Below are positions 28,306 to 37,219 of a stretch of DNA of 64,000 nucleotides, piece by piece. The notes below the pieces were generated by a model, which saw nothing but the letters and a program-made list of their open reading frames with translations, had not been told where the DNA came from and ran no database searches. This DNA is from Ktedonobacter robiniae (lineage in GTDB: Bacteria > Chloroflexota > Ktedonobacteria > Ktedonobacterales > Ktedonobacteraceae): the NCBI RefSeq assembly GCF_016587375.1, contig NZ_BNJG01000004.1:1-64000 (forward strand). Reading direction: 5' to 3'. Position 1 is the first letter of the stretch. Each line of letters starts with the position of its first letter. The translations under genes and the position numbers were made by a program.

Positions 28306-29541
28306 ATGACGCAGAAAAACGATGAGCATCTAGGCGTTGCCTATCATCCCCTCCAATCCGAACAGTTAGAAAATCCCTTTCCCTTCTATGCCCGCCTGAG
28401 GAATGAAGAGCCGATCACATTCAGCCCCGAGATAGGTGCCTGGCTTGTCACGCGGTACCAAGATGTACGCGCCATCCTGGCACAGCCAGACGTTTTTTCA
28501 TCCCGTGACCTGACACGTCCGCTTTCGGCATTGACGCCTGCAGCCTTACAGATTCTGCGCCAGGGGTATCCAATGGCTCCAACCGCGATCAGTAGCGATG
28601 GATTGAACCATCAACGTTTCCGCGAACCCTACGTCAAAGCCCTGAGCGTCTCCCGGATTGCCAGCCATGAGCCCTACATTCGCACTGTTGTACATCGGCT
28701 TCTCGACCAGCTTGAAACCAGCAATTCCGCCGACTTCATTACCCAATTCGCCTATCCCCTGACCCTGGAAGTCATTTTACATGTGATTGGTATTCCGGGG
28801 GAGCACATGGCAAAGGTCAAAGCCTGGTGCGAAGACCTGGTTGATTTCCTCTACGCAGATCTCACAGAAGAGCGTCAGGTGGAATGTGCAAAGGGAATGG
28901 TCGCTTTTCAGCACTACATTGTACGCCTGATAGAGGATCGCCGCCAGAACCCTCACCTGGACATGATTAGCGATCTTCTCCATTTCCAGGTCTCAAACCA
29001 ACCACCGCTCTCAACGCATGAGCTTGTGAGCGCCTTCTGTGGTTTCCTGATGGCCGGACACCGGACAACTGTTGATTTGCTCGGCAACGGTATGGCGTTA
29101 CTACAACAATCACGCGAACAATGGCAGGCTCTCTGTGAGCAACCCGAAAGGATTCCCACAGCAATCGAAGAAATCCTCCGCTATGACAGTCCGGTACAAG
29201 CGCTCTATCGCACTACCACCCAGAGCACCCATTTGGCAGGAGTACAGCTTCCGGCGGGGACGCTACTCTTACTCGTGTTTGGTTCAGCAAATCGAGATGA
29301 GGGACAATTTCCTGATGCGCACGTATTCAACTCTCAACGGACCCCGAATCGCCATATGGCATTTGGCCATGGCATTCACTTTTGCGTAGGGGCACCACTG
29401 GCCAGGCTAGAGGGCAGCATCGCCTTCGAAGCGCTCACGCAACGTCTACCTGGGATTCGCCTGGTAGAAGGACAGCACCTGGCCCATGTGCCCATTCTGG
29501 CCTTCCGTGGTTACCAAAAACTACACGTTACCTGGCCCTGA
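28306..29541 (+). CDS. cytochrome P450
   Basis: A 411-residue bacterial soluble P450. Visible are the I-helix oxygen-binding motif (FLMAGHRTTVDLL), the K-helix ExxR (EEILR), the PERF-like region (NSQRTPNRHMAFG) and the heme loop FGHGIHFCVGAPLARLE with the proximal Cys. It needs a ferredoxin and reductase, not encoded here. As the last plus-strand gene of the block it is likely a tailoring hydroxylase of the cluster product. A 34-bp hairpin follows directly. Confidence 0.93.
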   Translation: MTQKNDEHLGVAYHPLQSEQLENPFPFYARLRNEEPITFSPEIGAWLVTRYQDVRAILAQPDVFSSRDLTRPLSALTPAALQILRQGYPMAPTAISSDGLNHQRFREPYVKALSVSRIASHEPYIRTVVHRLLDQLETSNSADFITQFAYPLTLEVILHVIGIPGEHMAKVKAWCEDLVDFLYADLTEERQVECAKGMVAFQHYIVRLIEDRRQNPHLDMISDLLHFQVSNQPPLSTHELVSAFCGFLMAGHRTTVDLLGNGMALLQQSREQWQALCEQPERIPTAIEEILRYDSPVQALYRTTTQSTHLAGVQLPAGTLLLLVFGSANRDEGQFPDAHVFNSQRTPNRHMAFGHGIHFCVGAPLARLEGSIAFEALTQRLPGIRLVEGQHLAHVPILAFRGYQKLHVTWP

Positions 29542-29542
29542 T

Positions 29543-29610
29543 CTTACAGAGAAGAGGAGAGAGGAGGGCAGGTGCTAGCACCTGCCCTCCTCTCTCCTCT
29601 TCTCTGTAAG
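29543..29610. terminator. 34-bp-arm perfect hairpin between convergent genes
   Basis: The 68-nt palindrome is perfect from CTTACAGAGAAG to CTTCTCTGTAAG and lies between the P450 stop and the end of the decarboxylase gene. It can end transcription from both sides. Confidence 0.75.
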
Positions 29611-29617
29611 GAGCATC

Positions 29618-31159
29618 TTACTGAGGGCTCAACTCAGACCAGACCTCAGCACCACACTGCTCGACTTCCTCAGCATGGGCATCAACCTCGGCCAGGGTCA
29701 TACGGGGATTGATAAAACAGCCTCGCAGCACGAACATCTGCCCAAGGTTTGTAGCAGAGGGCATGACACGACCCCGCGCTCGTACTCGTCCAAGGATAAT
29801 GCGGTTCAGTTGATTCAGCGTAGTTACCGCCTCTGCATCCGTGCGCCCAGCCAGTTCATTGGGAACATAGCGGTAGCAACATGTTGAGAGCACGACTGGC
29901 GCGGCGAGTTCCAAATGAGGGGCAGCCAGGATCCGCTCAGCAAGATGGCGAGCGTAGGAATTATGACGGCATATACGAGATCGTACTCCCTCAACACCGA
30001 TCTCCTTGAGCACCGCCCAGACCTCGACGCCACGTGAAGGCAAGCTGTGTTCTACCCCGTAATTCTGAAACTCATAGCCTAAATCGTCATATTGGGAGGT
30101 GAGCTCTGTATCACTCATATAGATGGGCTGCGCATCTTCCATATAGACAGCAGGCATCAAAGTAAAGGCTCGTTCCAACAATTTCTTATCTCGTACATAG
30201 ACAGCCCCGCAACCCATTGAAGTCGCTAACCATTTATGGGGATCAACCACTAATGAGCCACAAGAGGACAGGTCGCCATACAATGGTGCAACGCGAGGAT
30301 CTAACACTCCAAGCAGTCCATAAGCGCCATCAACATGTAACCAGATGTCTTTCTCCTGGCACAGTTGAATCAGCTCGGGTAAGGGATCGATAGTTCCGGT
30401 ATTGATTGTTCCGGCGTTCGCCACCACGGCTACTGGTGTACATCCCTGCGCTTCATCCTCCTCAATCCTCGCTCTGAGCATTGCCACATCGATATGGAAA
30501 TCATGAGTAGCGGGCAGTGTCACAACAGAGGTGCGACCCAGCCCCAGAACAGCGGCAGCCCGATACGTCACATGGTGAACCTGATCCGACGTGTAGATCC
30601 GCGGCTGAGGCAATGCGACCACGCCCTCCCGAGCCGGGTCAATGCCTCGCTTCTCATACGCATATTGTCTCGCCGCTCCAATACCAATGAGATTGGCAAC
30701 TGACCCTCCACTCGTAAATACCCCTCGAAAGTGAGGTGGTAAGCCAACAAGCTCACGTAGCCAGTTTGATGCCAGTTCTTCCAGAAGATTATAGGATTGT
30801 ACGGCCACACAGAGCGGACCTGAAATAGCGGACACCAGATGCGCCGCGGCAGGTAACGTTGTTGGCATCGTCGCGATCCAGCCTGAAAATCCAGGATGCC
30901 CCGCACGCAAGCCATGAGGGATGACCACATCGCGCAATTGCTCAATGACAGCTTGCGAACCTTGCCCAACCTGCGGTAAAGACTCCTCTAGTTGAGCTGT
31001 CCAACTAGTGCGCTCCCGGGCTGTGCGTTCAGGGGAATCGAAAGCCGTAAATCGCTCTAAAGCTGGTAGAAGTGCGTTTACTGTGGCAGATAACTGCTTC
31101 GTCAGGGCATACTCTTGTTCGTGTTGCACCATATCCAGCGCATTCTCTGGCAATTGCAT
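29618..31159 (-). CDS. pyridoxal-phosphate-dependent group II decarboxylase
   Basis: The 513-residue enzyme is a group II amino acid decarboxylase (aromatic-L-amino-acid/glutamate decarboxylase fold). The PLP lysine is in VDPHKWLATSMGCGAVYV, with HVDGAYG carrying the pyridine-nitrogen Asp and NAGTINTGTIDPLPE upstream. The ATG at 31159 has GGAGG 5 nt upstream; a GTG four codons earlier overlaps that site. It would make an amine from an amino acid, possibly aromatic. Convergent with the P450 gene; membership in the enediyne cluster is possible but unproven. Confidence 0.9.
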   Translation of the reverse strand: MQLPENALDMVQHEQEYALTKQLSATVNALLPALERFTAFDSPERTARERTSWTAQLEESLPQVGQGSQAVIEQLRDVVIPHGLRAGHPGFSGWIATMPTTLPAAAHLVSAISGPLCVAVQSYNLLEELASNWLRELVGLPPHFRGVFTSGGSVANLIGIGAARQYAYEKRGIDPAREGVVALPQPRIYTSDQVHHVTYRAAAVLGLGRTSVVTLPATHDFHIDVAMLRARIEEDEAQGCTPVAVVANAGTINTGTIDPLPELIQLCQEKDIWLHVDGAYGLLGVLDPRVAPLYGDLSSCGSLVVDPHKWLATSMGCGAVYVRDKKLLERAFTLMPAVYMEDAQPIYMSDTELTSQYDDLGYEFQNYGVEHSLPSRGVEVWAVLKEIGVEGVRSRICRHNSYARHLAERILAAPHLELAAPVVLSTCCYRYVPNELAGRTDAEAVTTLNQLNRIILGRVRARGRVMPSATNLGQMFVLRGCFINPRMTLAEVDAHAEEVEQCGAEVWSELSPQ

Positions 31160-31412
31160 TGTATCCTCCACTTACAAGACAGAATAAATCACATCGAGCT
31201 TTTCACGATACCTACCTCAGCACGTACCGTATCCTAACTATACCTGCTTTCCTATGTGAAATACTTCTTCTTGTTTGCCCCTTTGTTGACCTGCTGAAAA
31301 CAGCTTCGTGTCTGTCTGAAGGAATCATGAGGAGAGGAGGAAAAAAGATCCTTCTTCAGACAGTACTCATTGTGAAGAAGGGGAAGACACACCGCACTCT
31401 TTTTATCTGTAG

Positions 31413-31446
31413 CGCTCTGCCTAGGAGCGTGCTCCTAGGCAGAGCG
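31413..31446. terminator. 16-bp hairpin overlapping the end of the SRPBCC gene
   Basis: CGCTCTGCCTAGGAGC, a GT spacer and the full complement form a perfect stem that includes the last codons of the SRPBCC gene. No U-run follows on the minus strand, so it may act in RNA stability instead. Confidence 0.5.
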
Positions 31447-31944
31447 GGCATCAATGCCGGTACGAACATCTTGTTCTACAAAAGCGCGTAAGCGCACATC
31501 AAGGAGATCCTTCCACCCTTCGGTATAACAACCTTTACGTTCTGCAGAAATACGCCCAAAGGCAGAATGGGTCAGTTTGACCTGCGTACTATCACCTTGA
31601 GGTGCCAGGGTAAACGTCACTGCCCCATACGTTGGCTCTGGCATGCCCATTGAACCAGTCAAACAAAGTTCCTCATCGTTCCTGATCGAGCTGACCATCC
31701 CCCAGAGCGCCCCCTCGTTTTCGCCATACACCTCGTAGAGGCGGCCACCAACCTTTGGTTCAAGCACAATTGTATTGGCATCTCTCCGTTTGATGAAGGG
31801 GGACCCCCACCAAGCCGCAATATCTGTCGTCAGAGCCTCGAAAACCTTCTGAGGTGAGGCAGCAATTGTTATCTCAAGATGCACATTGAGCGAGTCAACG
31901 ACATCCATATCCCCCGTATTCTCTATAGCCCCTTTAACTGCCAT
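31435..31944 (-). CDS. SRPBCC domain protein, CalC/Aha1-like
   Basis: The 169-residue protein is a START-like/SRPBCC fold of the Aha1-CalC group: an N-terminal strand (HLEITIAASPQKVFEALT), DIAAWWGSPF, GGRLYEVYGENEGALWGMV, and the C-terminal long helix after GCYTEGWKDLLDVRLRAFVE. Most members bind hydrophobic ligands or are of unknown role. CalC, a member of this superfamily, protects the calicheamicin producer by being cleaved in place of DNA; with an enediyne cassette ~12 kb away that role is possible here. AAAGGA precedes the ATG. Confidence 0.85.
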   Translation of the reverse strand: MAVKGAIENTGDMDVVDSLNVHLEITIAASPQKVFEALTTDIAAWWGSPFIKRRDANTIVLEPKVGGRLYEVYGENEGALWGMVSSIRNDEELCLTGSMGMPEPTYGAVTFTLAPQGDSTQVKLTHSAFGRISAERKGCYTEGWKDLLDVRLRAFVEQDVRTGIDARSA

Positions 31945-32194
31945 TGCTGCGTCCTTTCTTTCCTTCTTACTGGAGGTAGCACACCTCTACGACGTAGATA
32001 ACATTCGCGCTCTTTAATACTCTAAAATAGCACCTTAAGCATAGCATAAGGAAATTCTTCCTGTCAACGCAGATAGACAAGACGTACACAGCTTCTCAAA
32101 AGCCGCGAGGCAAAAAGGCAGAGTCAACTCAGGAGATCGAAAGGCACATATTGCTTTTCATATATGTAAAAATCCTATTGTTTAAAAGAAATCA

Positions 32195-32235
32195 TGCCAG
32201 GATGCCTCCGCATGCTAGTCGGAGGTATCCTGGCA
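32195..32235 (-). terminator. terminator of the sufU-pentapeptide transcription unit
   Basis: TGCCAGGAT-CCTCCG and its complement form a 15-16 bp stem; on the minus strand it is followed by a U-rich tract (ATTTCTTTT). Confidence 0.75.
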
Positions 32236-32261
32236 CGGTTCTGGTGCATGTGCTCGTCGCG

Positions 32262-33503
32262 CTAAAGGGCTGTGAAGACGTGTGAACGTATTGTTTCAGC
32301 TCGCTGAGCAAAGTACGCAGCCTCTTCATATAACCCCTGCTGGTGCAATACATGGGATACTTGCCGATTCGCCCACATCGCCTTCTTCCACTCGCCCTTC
32401 GCTTCCATAGAGTCGATTGCCCTCTCGCGTTGGGCGATATGCGCCTCATCACCAAGCATTTCTATTTGCGACCAATCAACAACGCTCAACCGAGTAGCCC
32501 CCCATTGCACATCCAGCAGGGACGGTCCGACGCGCTCATGCCCGGCTAATCTCACGGCGGTCAAATTGGCCCCTTCTAGTTGCACGCCCACGAATATGGC
32601 ACCTTCAAGATTCGCTTGGGACAAATCAGCTCCTTGTAGATTCGCTCCAAGAAAGCTGGCTCCCTGCAAATTCGCCTTCCGCAGATCTGCGCCCACCAGT
32701 TGCGATCCCGTAAAATTCGCACCCTTCGCCTCAACCTCTACCAGAAACGCTCCTTGCAATTGTGCCCCAAAAAGGGTTGCACCATTGAACCGGGCATGGG
32801 CCAGTTTGGCAGAGCTAAGTTGGCAACCAGTGAAATAGACATGATCCAACAGCGCTCCGGTCAGGTTGGCTCCTTCGAATTGAGCGCCCGAGAGGTTCGC
32901 GCGCTCCAGGTGCGCATAACGCAAATCAGCGCCTTTCCCATGCACCAGGCGAAGATCTGCTGTGTTCAGCCTGGCGCCTGCCAGGTTCGCCCCCTCTAAA
33001 TGCGCCTCAAAGAGGTCTACCCCATCCATATCGCATGATGCGGCTTGCAACAAGGCCGCATCCCTCCCTTTCCACTCATTGCGTGCTAATCCAATTCGCA
33101 CATAAGCAAGAGGCAGCCCTGCTAGGTTCAGTGCAACGGCGTCCGGTGAGCGCAGGGCAGCGCCCCGTAGATCCAAACCGGGCAAGCGTTGTTGCGCGCT
33201 ATCTCCCTCCGAACGCCTGCATTCTTCTTCCTGCGCCGCGATCAGCCACTCAATATCGGCGCGCGTCAATTGTACTCCCTTAAAAGGAAATATGCCCTGG
33301 GCAATGTTCGCTGACAAGCGGGCATGGGACTGCAGGACGTCTTGACGCGCCTGGTCAATCTCCGGCTCAGTACGCCAGGGCTGTTGATGTGCCTGCCAGT
33401 AAGCACGCCATGCCACACGGTCGTCTGAAACCGGCCTTTGTAATGGCAAATGTATCATAAGATGCTCAGAAGAGAGGGGACGTGAAAATGTAGCGTCGCT
33501 CAT
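32262..33503 (-). CDS. pentapeptide repeat protein
   Basis: The 413-residue protein has a helical N-terminal ~110 residues, a long right-handed beta-helix of A(D/N)LxxA pentapeptides (about residues 150-320, e.g. ADLRYAHLERANLSGAQFEGANL) and a helical C-terminal ~70 residues. Pentapeptide proteins can mimic DNA and shield gyrase, or serve as scaffolds; no evidence picks one here. The start lies 8 nt after the sufU stop, with GAGGAG overlapping that stop, so the two are one operon. Confidence 0.88.
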   Translation of the reverse strand: MSDATFSRPLSSEHLMIHLPLQRPVSDDRVAWRAYWQAHQQPWRTEPEIDQARQDVLQSHARLSANIAQGIFPFKGVQLTRADIEWLIAAQEEECRRSEGDSAQQRLPGLDLRGAALRSPDAVALNLAGLPLAYVRIGLARNEWKGRDAALLQAASCDMDGVDLFEAHLEGANLAGARLNTADLRLVHGKGADLRYAHLERANLSGAQFEGANLTGALLDHVYFTGCQLSSAKLAHARFNGATLFGAQLQGAFLVEVEAKGANFTGSQLVGADLRKANLQGASFLGANLQGADLSQANLEGAIFVGVQLEGANLTAVRLAGHERVGPSLLDVQWGATRLSVVDWSQIEMLGDEAHIAQRERAIDSMEAKGEWKKAMWANRQVSHVLHQQGLYEEAAYFAQRAETIRSHVFTAL

Positions 33504-33510
33504 AAGCTCC

Positions 33511-33924
33511 TCAATTCGCCTCCTTTGCTGTCTTTGGAGATGGATCTTGCGCTATCGTCTTAAGACAGGCGTGCAATACATTTAACGCGAGGAAGGCACA
33601 GTTCGAGCGCGCGGGACTGATGGGTATACCAAGTGTGTCTAGAAATGCTTCTTGCGTGAGCATCGCCACTTCTTCAACTGTTTGGTTTTCGACCACTTCT
33701 GTAAGGATAGAGGCAGAGGCCTGGCTAATGGTGCATCCCCGCCCCTGGAAACCAATACGCGTAATACGACCATTCTCTACCCGTATATCCAGGGCCACGC
33801 GATCACCACATACAGGATTCACGCCTTCGGAATGCCCATCAGGCTGCTCGAGCACTTCATAGTTACGAGGATTGCGGTAGTGATCGAGTATGAACTCACG
33901 ATCATAATCAAGCGACATCGTCAT
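33511..33924 (-). CDS. sufU: SufU-type iron-sulfur cluster assembly protein
   Basis: The 137-residue product is a NifU_N/IscU fold. The three conserved cysteines are in NPVCGD, GRGCTISQASAS and RSNCAFLALNVL, and the Asp after the first Cys is present. Such proteins take sulfur from SufS and assist cluster building in the cytoplasm. The usual sufS/sufB/sufD neighbours are absent; only the pentapeptide gene follows. It may be a second, orphan copy. Confidence 0.9.
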   Translation of the reverse strand: MTMSLDYDREFILDHYRNPRNYEVLEQPDGHSEGVNPVCGDRVALDIRVENGRITRIGFQGRGCTISQASASILTEVVENQTVEEVAMLTQEAFLDTLGIPISPARSNCAFLALNVLHACLKTIAQDPSPKTAKEAN

Positions 33925-34206
33925 CTCACTTTCTACTCAGATGAACACTCTCATGTATAGTGGGTACACCACGTGGTGCCATATATAAACAGAGAGAACC
34001 TTCAACACAAGAACACAACGTGGCGAGCGATGATACATTCTATCTTTAGGTAAACATAAAACAGATTTGTTTTTTTTGCTTCTTTTCCATTGCTCTTTTT
34101 TCGGCACATCCCTCCTGTTGCTTCCAGCAAACGAGAAGAAGACTTCAGAGCACCTCTTCAGATATACTCCAGGTATCAGTAAAAGAAATCGGGAAGGAGT
34201 CTCACA

Positions 34207-35547
34207 ATGGCAAAAACCCAGGGATTGGAAACTGCAAACAGATCTTTCTCCTTAGAGGCTGTACAAAGGCCCTTTTTCCCCTTGAAGATAGGTTTGCGTC
34301 TTGGCGAACTGCTATCGCACATCGGCTTTCACGCAATCCGTCTTGGCGCAATAGTGCTATGGAATACACTTGGGAAACAGCGTTACTCGTCGCGGGCATT
34401 GCTTGGGCGCTCGATAGCAGGACTTTGCGCTTCCCTGGGAGCAACCTTTATCAAAATTGGGCAAATCCTGAGCACGAGGCGCGACCTGTTTCCACAAGAA
34501 ATAATCGCGCCCCTGGCCAAACTGCAGGATCGCGTCAAGCCCTTTGCGTTTCGCCACGTTCAAGCAGCCATCCTGGCTGAGTTCGGGCGATCCATCCAAG
34601 AGATGTTTGCTGAGTTCGAAGAACAACCCATTGCCAGCGCCAGTATTGCAAGCGTCTATCGCGCTCGCCTCCATAATGGCCAATGGGTTGCAGTCAAGGT
34701 GCGCCGACCGGGTATCGTGCAACAGGTGGAGAAGGATCTGTGGCTTATGCGCTTCATAGCAAGAGGGCTATCACGGATTCCCGCATTGCGGCTGGTTCCT
34801 GTCGTCGAAATGGTCAATGAGCTTGGAAAGTATATCGAGCAACAATTGGACTTACGGATCGAGGCTCATAACACACGGCACTTTCAGGAACAGTTCGCGC
34901 ATAATTCCCAGGTCCTGTTCCCCGCCCTTATCGAGAAGTATTGCAGCCAGGCCATTCTGGTGATGGAGTTCATCGATGGGCTTGTGAGAATTGATCAGCT
35001 TCACTGGGAGGAGACTGAGTATCAGGAGTCACTCATCACCGGTGTCAGAGTGCTGTACCACATGATTTTCCTCGATGGTTTCATCCATTGTGATCTGCAC
35101 CCTGGGAATCTCTATCTGCGTAAAGGGGGGCAAGTTGTCATTTTGGATACAGGATTCATTGCAAAAATGGAACCAACAGACCGCTATCAGTTCGCCGAAT
35201 TTTTCCTGGGCATTGCCACAAATGCTGGCAAAAAGTGCGCGCGCATCATCTATGAGACAGCGCTCTACAAACCAGCCACCTTCGACCGAGAAGGTTTTGA
35301 GCGAGAAGTGATGGCACTCATCGAACGAAGTACAGGGTCAAAGGCAGATACATTTCAGGTCGCACCCTTTGCCGCCCAGATCTTCGATATTGAAAGGCGC
35401 TTCGGATTGCGTGGTTCTATCAACTTCACCATGGCAATTCTTTCGCTCCTCGTGTTTGAAGGGATTGCAAAGCAGTTGTACCCGTTCTTAGACTTCCAGG
35501 CGGAGGCGAAGCCTTTCTTGTTCCAAGCCCTGGCCCAGCGGCAATAA
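34207..35547 (+). CDS. ABC1/AarF-UbiB family atypical kinase
   Basis: The 446-residue protein has the UbiB-family KxGQ motif (FIKIGQILSTRRDLFP) near residue 85, the A-rich nucleotide loop (PIASASIASVYRARL), the VAIK-type lysine (VAVKVRRPG), the catalytic loop HCDLHPGNLYL and the DTG metal motif (ILDTGF). The family acts in quinone or isoprenoid lipid handling; substrate unknown. AAGGAG lies 7 nt before the ATG. C-terminal membrane helices of long UbiBs are missing. Confidence 0.9.
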   Translation: MAKTQGLETANRSFSLEAVQRPFFPLKIGLRLGELLSHIGFHAIRLGAIVLWNTLGKQRYSSRALLGRSIAGLCASLGATFIKIGQILSTRRDLFPQEIIAPLAKLQDRVKPFAFRHVQAAILAEFGRSIQEMFAEFEEQPIASASIASVYRARLHNGQWVAVKVRRPGIVQQVEKDLWLMRFIARGLSRIPALRLVPVVEMVNELGKYIEQQLDLRIEAHNTRHFQEQFAHNSQVLFPALIEKYCSQAILVMEFIDGLVRIDQLHWEETEYQESLITGVRVLYHMIFLDGFIHCDLHPGNLYLRKGGQVVILDTGFIAKMEPTDRYQFAEFFLGIATNAGKKCARIIYETALYKPATFDREGFEREVMALIERSTGSKADTFQVAPFAAQIFDIERRFGLRGSINFTMAILSLLVFEGIAKQLYPFLDFQAEAKPFLFQALAQRQ

Positions 35548-35822
35548 AGCAGAAGCCGCAACGCATATGATACTGATGAAAGTGGCCCATCTCCAAGCCC
35601 CAACGGAAACCGGGTCTGCCAATCAATATGGCTCTACCATAGCATCTTTTAAGAAAGACTCTGCCGCATGTGTGATGCACTATTCTGCGCGCTGCACACA
35701 ATGTATCACTTTAGGCAAAGTTTTTCATCATGCATTGATCACTTTAGTGTATACTGAGGATAGATACACCTTTTTAATAGTTTTTGTTAGAAAATAGACA
35801 TGTGTAGAAAGATATGTGAGAT

Positions 35823-36215
35823 ATGGCAGATGCAGCAGAACAACAAAACATACTCTATCAGCGACTCACTCAGTCGGTTCAGACCGCTCCCGGATCAACC
35901 ACACCTACTCTGCGCAAGGCATTGACTGAATACGTAAAACAGGCGAGCATTGCAAACGAGGATTGCATTGGGTCAGAGAGCGATTTTCCGTCTGACCTTC
36001 AGGCGTATATTACGAAGGTACGCAAGTATGCATACAAAGTGACAGACGAAGATATAGAGCAGCTTCGTCAGGCTGGCTATAATGAAGAGGCTATCTTCGA
36101 AATCACGTTGAGTATTGCGTTGGGCGCGGGCACCAAGTGCCTCATGCAAGGAATAGCAGCGATTGAAGGAGCAAGCGATGCGATTACAAATCATTCAAGC
36201 AATTCACAAGGATGA
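35823..36215 (+). CDS. carboxymuconolactone decarboxylase/AhpD-like protein lacking CxxC
   Basis: The 130-residue helical protein resembles AhpD/CMD family members in its second half (YKVTDEDIEQLRQAGYNEEAIFEITLSIALGAGTKCL) but has no CxxC pair, so it should lack peroxidase activity alone. Its last 38 nt overlap the start of the next, catalytic-looking AhpD-like gene, which points to coupled translation and a heteromeric complex. The ribosome binding site is weak. Confidence 0.72.
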   Translation: MADAAEQQNILYQRLTQSVQTAPGSTTPTLRKALTEYVKQASIANEDCIGSESDFPSDLQAYITKVRKYAYKVTDEDIEQLRQAGYNEEAIFEITLSIALGAGTKCLMQGIAAIEGASDAITNHSSNSQG

Positions 36216-36717
36216 ACCGATCTCAGATATTCGGCGTATTTTGACGTATCGGGCAGATATGTTTGGGGAGCCATTCTCCCGCTGTCTACAACAGTTGCTT
36301 CGTGGTCCCTCCTATTGGAGTGTGGGTGAACGAGAACTTTTTGCAGCTTTTACCGCTTCCATCTTACAATGTGCCTATTGAACGGGGGCTCATGGCGCAG
36401 TTGCGTCCCAGGCTATCGGTGCTATTTTTGTACAGGCAGTCCTCGTTGATTGGCGTAGTGCACCACTTACCGCACAGCTTCATGCGGTGTTAGGACTCCT
36501 AGAGAAGGTTACCCTCGACCCAGATCATGTTTCCCCTGAAGATATACAGCTGGTGTTAGCGCTTGGTGTGAGTAGGCAAGCCATAGAGGATGCATTACGA
36601 ATTTGTACCTGCTTTAACATCATCGCTCGACTAGCGGACGCCTTTGCAGTCGAAATACCGAACGAAGAAGGATTTAGACAGACAGGTATGCAGCTGCTAG
36701 CACATGGATATGCCTAA
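36178..36717 (+). CDS. AhpD-like peroxidase, candidate selenoprotein with in-frame TGA (CxxU)
   Basis: The frame starts at an ATG inside the upstream gene and runs 180 codons with one interruption: TGA at 36379-36381 (codon 68). Sequence on both sides belongs to one AhpD-like 'peroxidase-related' protein: LRGPSYWSVGERELFAAFTASILQCAY, then TGAHGAVASQAIGAIFVQ and a C-terminal DALRICTCFNIIARLADAF. Family members read CxxC-x3-H at this place; here it is C-A-Y-TGA-T-G-A-H. So the stop replaces exactly the second catalytic Cys, as in selenocysteine CxxU proteins. A hairpin with a G in a 4-nt loop lies 13-26 nt downstream. The alternative is a nonsense-mutated pseudogene. Whether the genome has selA/selB/selC/selD is not visible. 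Confidence 0.6.
36394..36407 (+). promoter_or_regulatory. bacterial SECIS-like hairpin after the in-frame TGA
   Basis: GGCGC, loop AGTT, GCGTC form a 5-bp stem (one G-U pair). The loop G (36400) is 19 nt after the TGA and is followed by U, which matches the layout known for bacterial SECIS elements (short stem close to UGA, G/GU in the apical loop). The stem is short, so this is suggestive only. Confidence 0.45.
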
Positions 36718-37192
36718 TCCTACGGTAATAGATCATACTACTACTCTGTGCGTTTTGCCGAGGGCGAGAAGTGTTGATGTGCCCAGATTCAATGAGCCAG
36801 CGAACCACATCCTTATTTGTTCCTGGTCTAGGCCTCCTCGATAAGCCAATGCCGCCAGAGGAGTCAGAATAGGCAAGCTATTGAAAAACCATTTGGATTC
36901 CCTTCTCACCGGGACAGGGGCGTTCAGTCAGTAGCCAGCCTTCATTCACCTTTGGGCAACACGACTGTCTCCATCTTCTCATCGTAGCTCTCAAAACGAA
37001 CAGAGTAGTACTATCCTGATGTGCAAGTTATGAAACGAGGCAACAAAATCCCCAATTGAAAGGAGCGTGGTTCAACTCAATGGTGAAGAGGAGAGCCATG
37101 GTGTGCATAAGCACCAGTCACAGCAAGCAATTGCGCAAAAACCACACATCGCGCGCCATGCACGCTTAGCCCCTCATAACTCAACCAATTGT
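36718..37192. other. intergenic region, left flank of insertion sequence
   Basis: No convincing gene. A short minus-strand frame near 36760-36900 reads like protein (LPILTPLAALAYRGG) but has no start or homology I can name; it may be debris of an older insertion. Confidence 0.4.
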
Positions 37193-37211
37193 CTAAGCTT
37201 GACTTTGTACA
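37193..37211 (+). repeat. left terminal inverted repeat of the IS
   Basis: CTAAGCTTGACTTTGTACA matches the complement of the right end with 18 of 19 bases. Confidence 0.8.
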
Positions 37212-37219
37212 TTTCCAAC

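Noticed and set aside
32566..32999. Plus-strand frames rich in APCKFA-type repeats
   Set aside because: They are the reverse strand of the pentapeptide repeat gene and owe their periodicity to it.
36379..36381. A one-base frameshift as explanation for the break in the AhpD-like gene
   Set aside because: Both halves are in the same frame; the break is a single TGA codon, not a frameshift.
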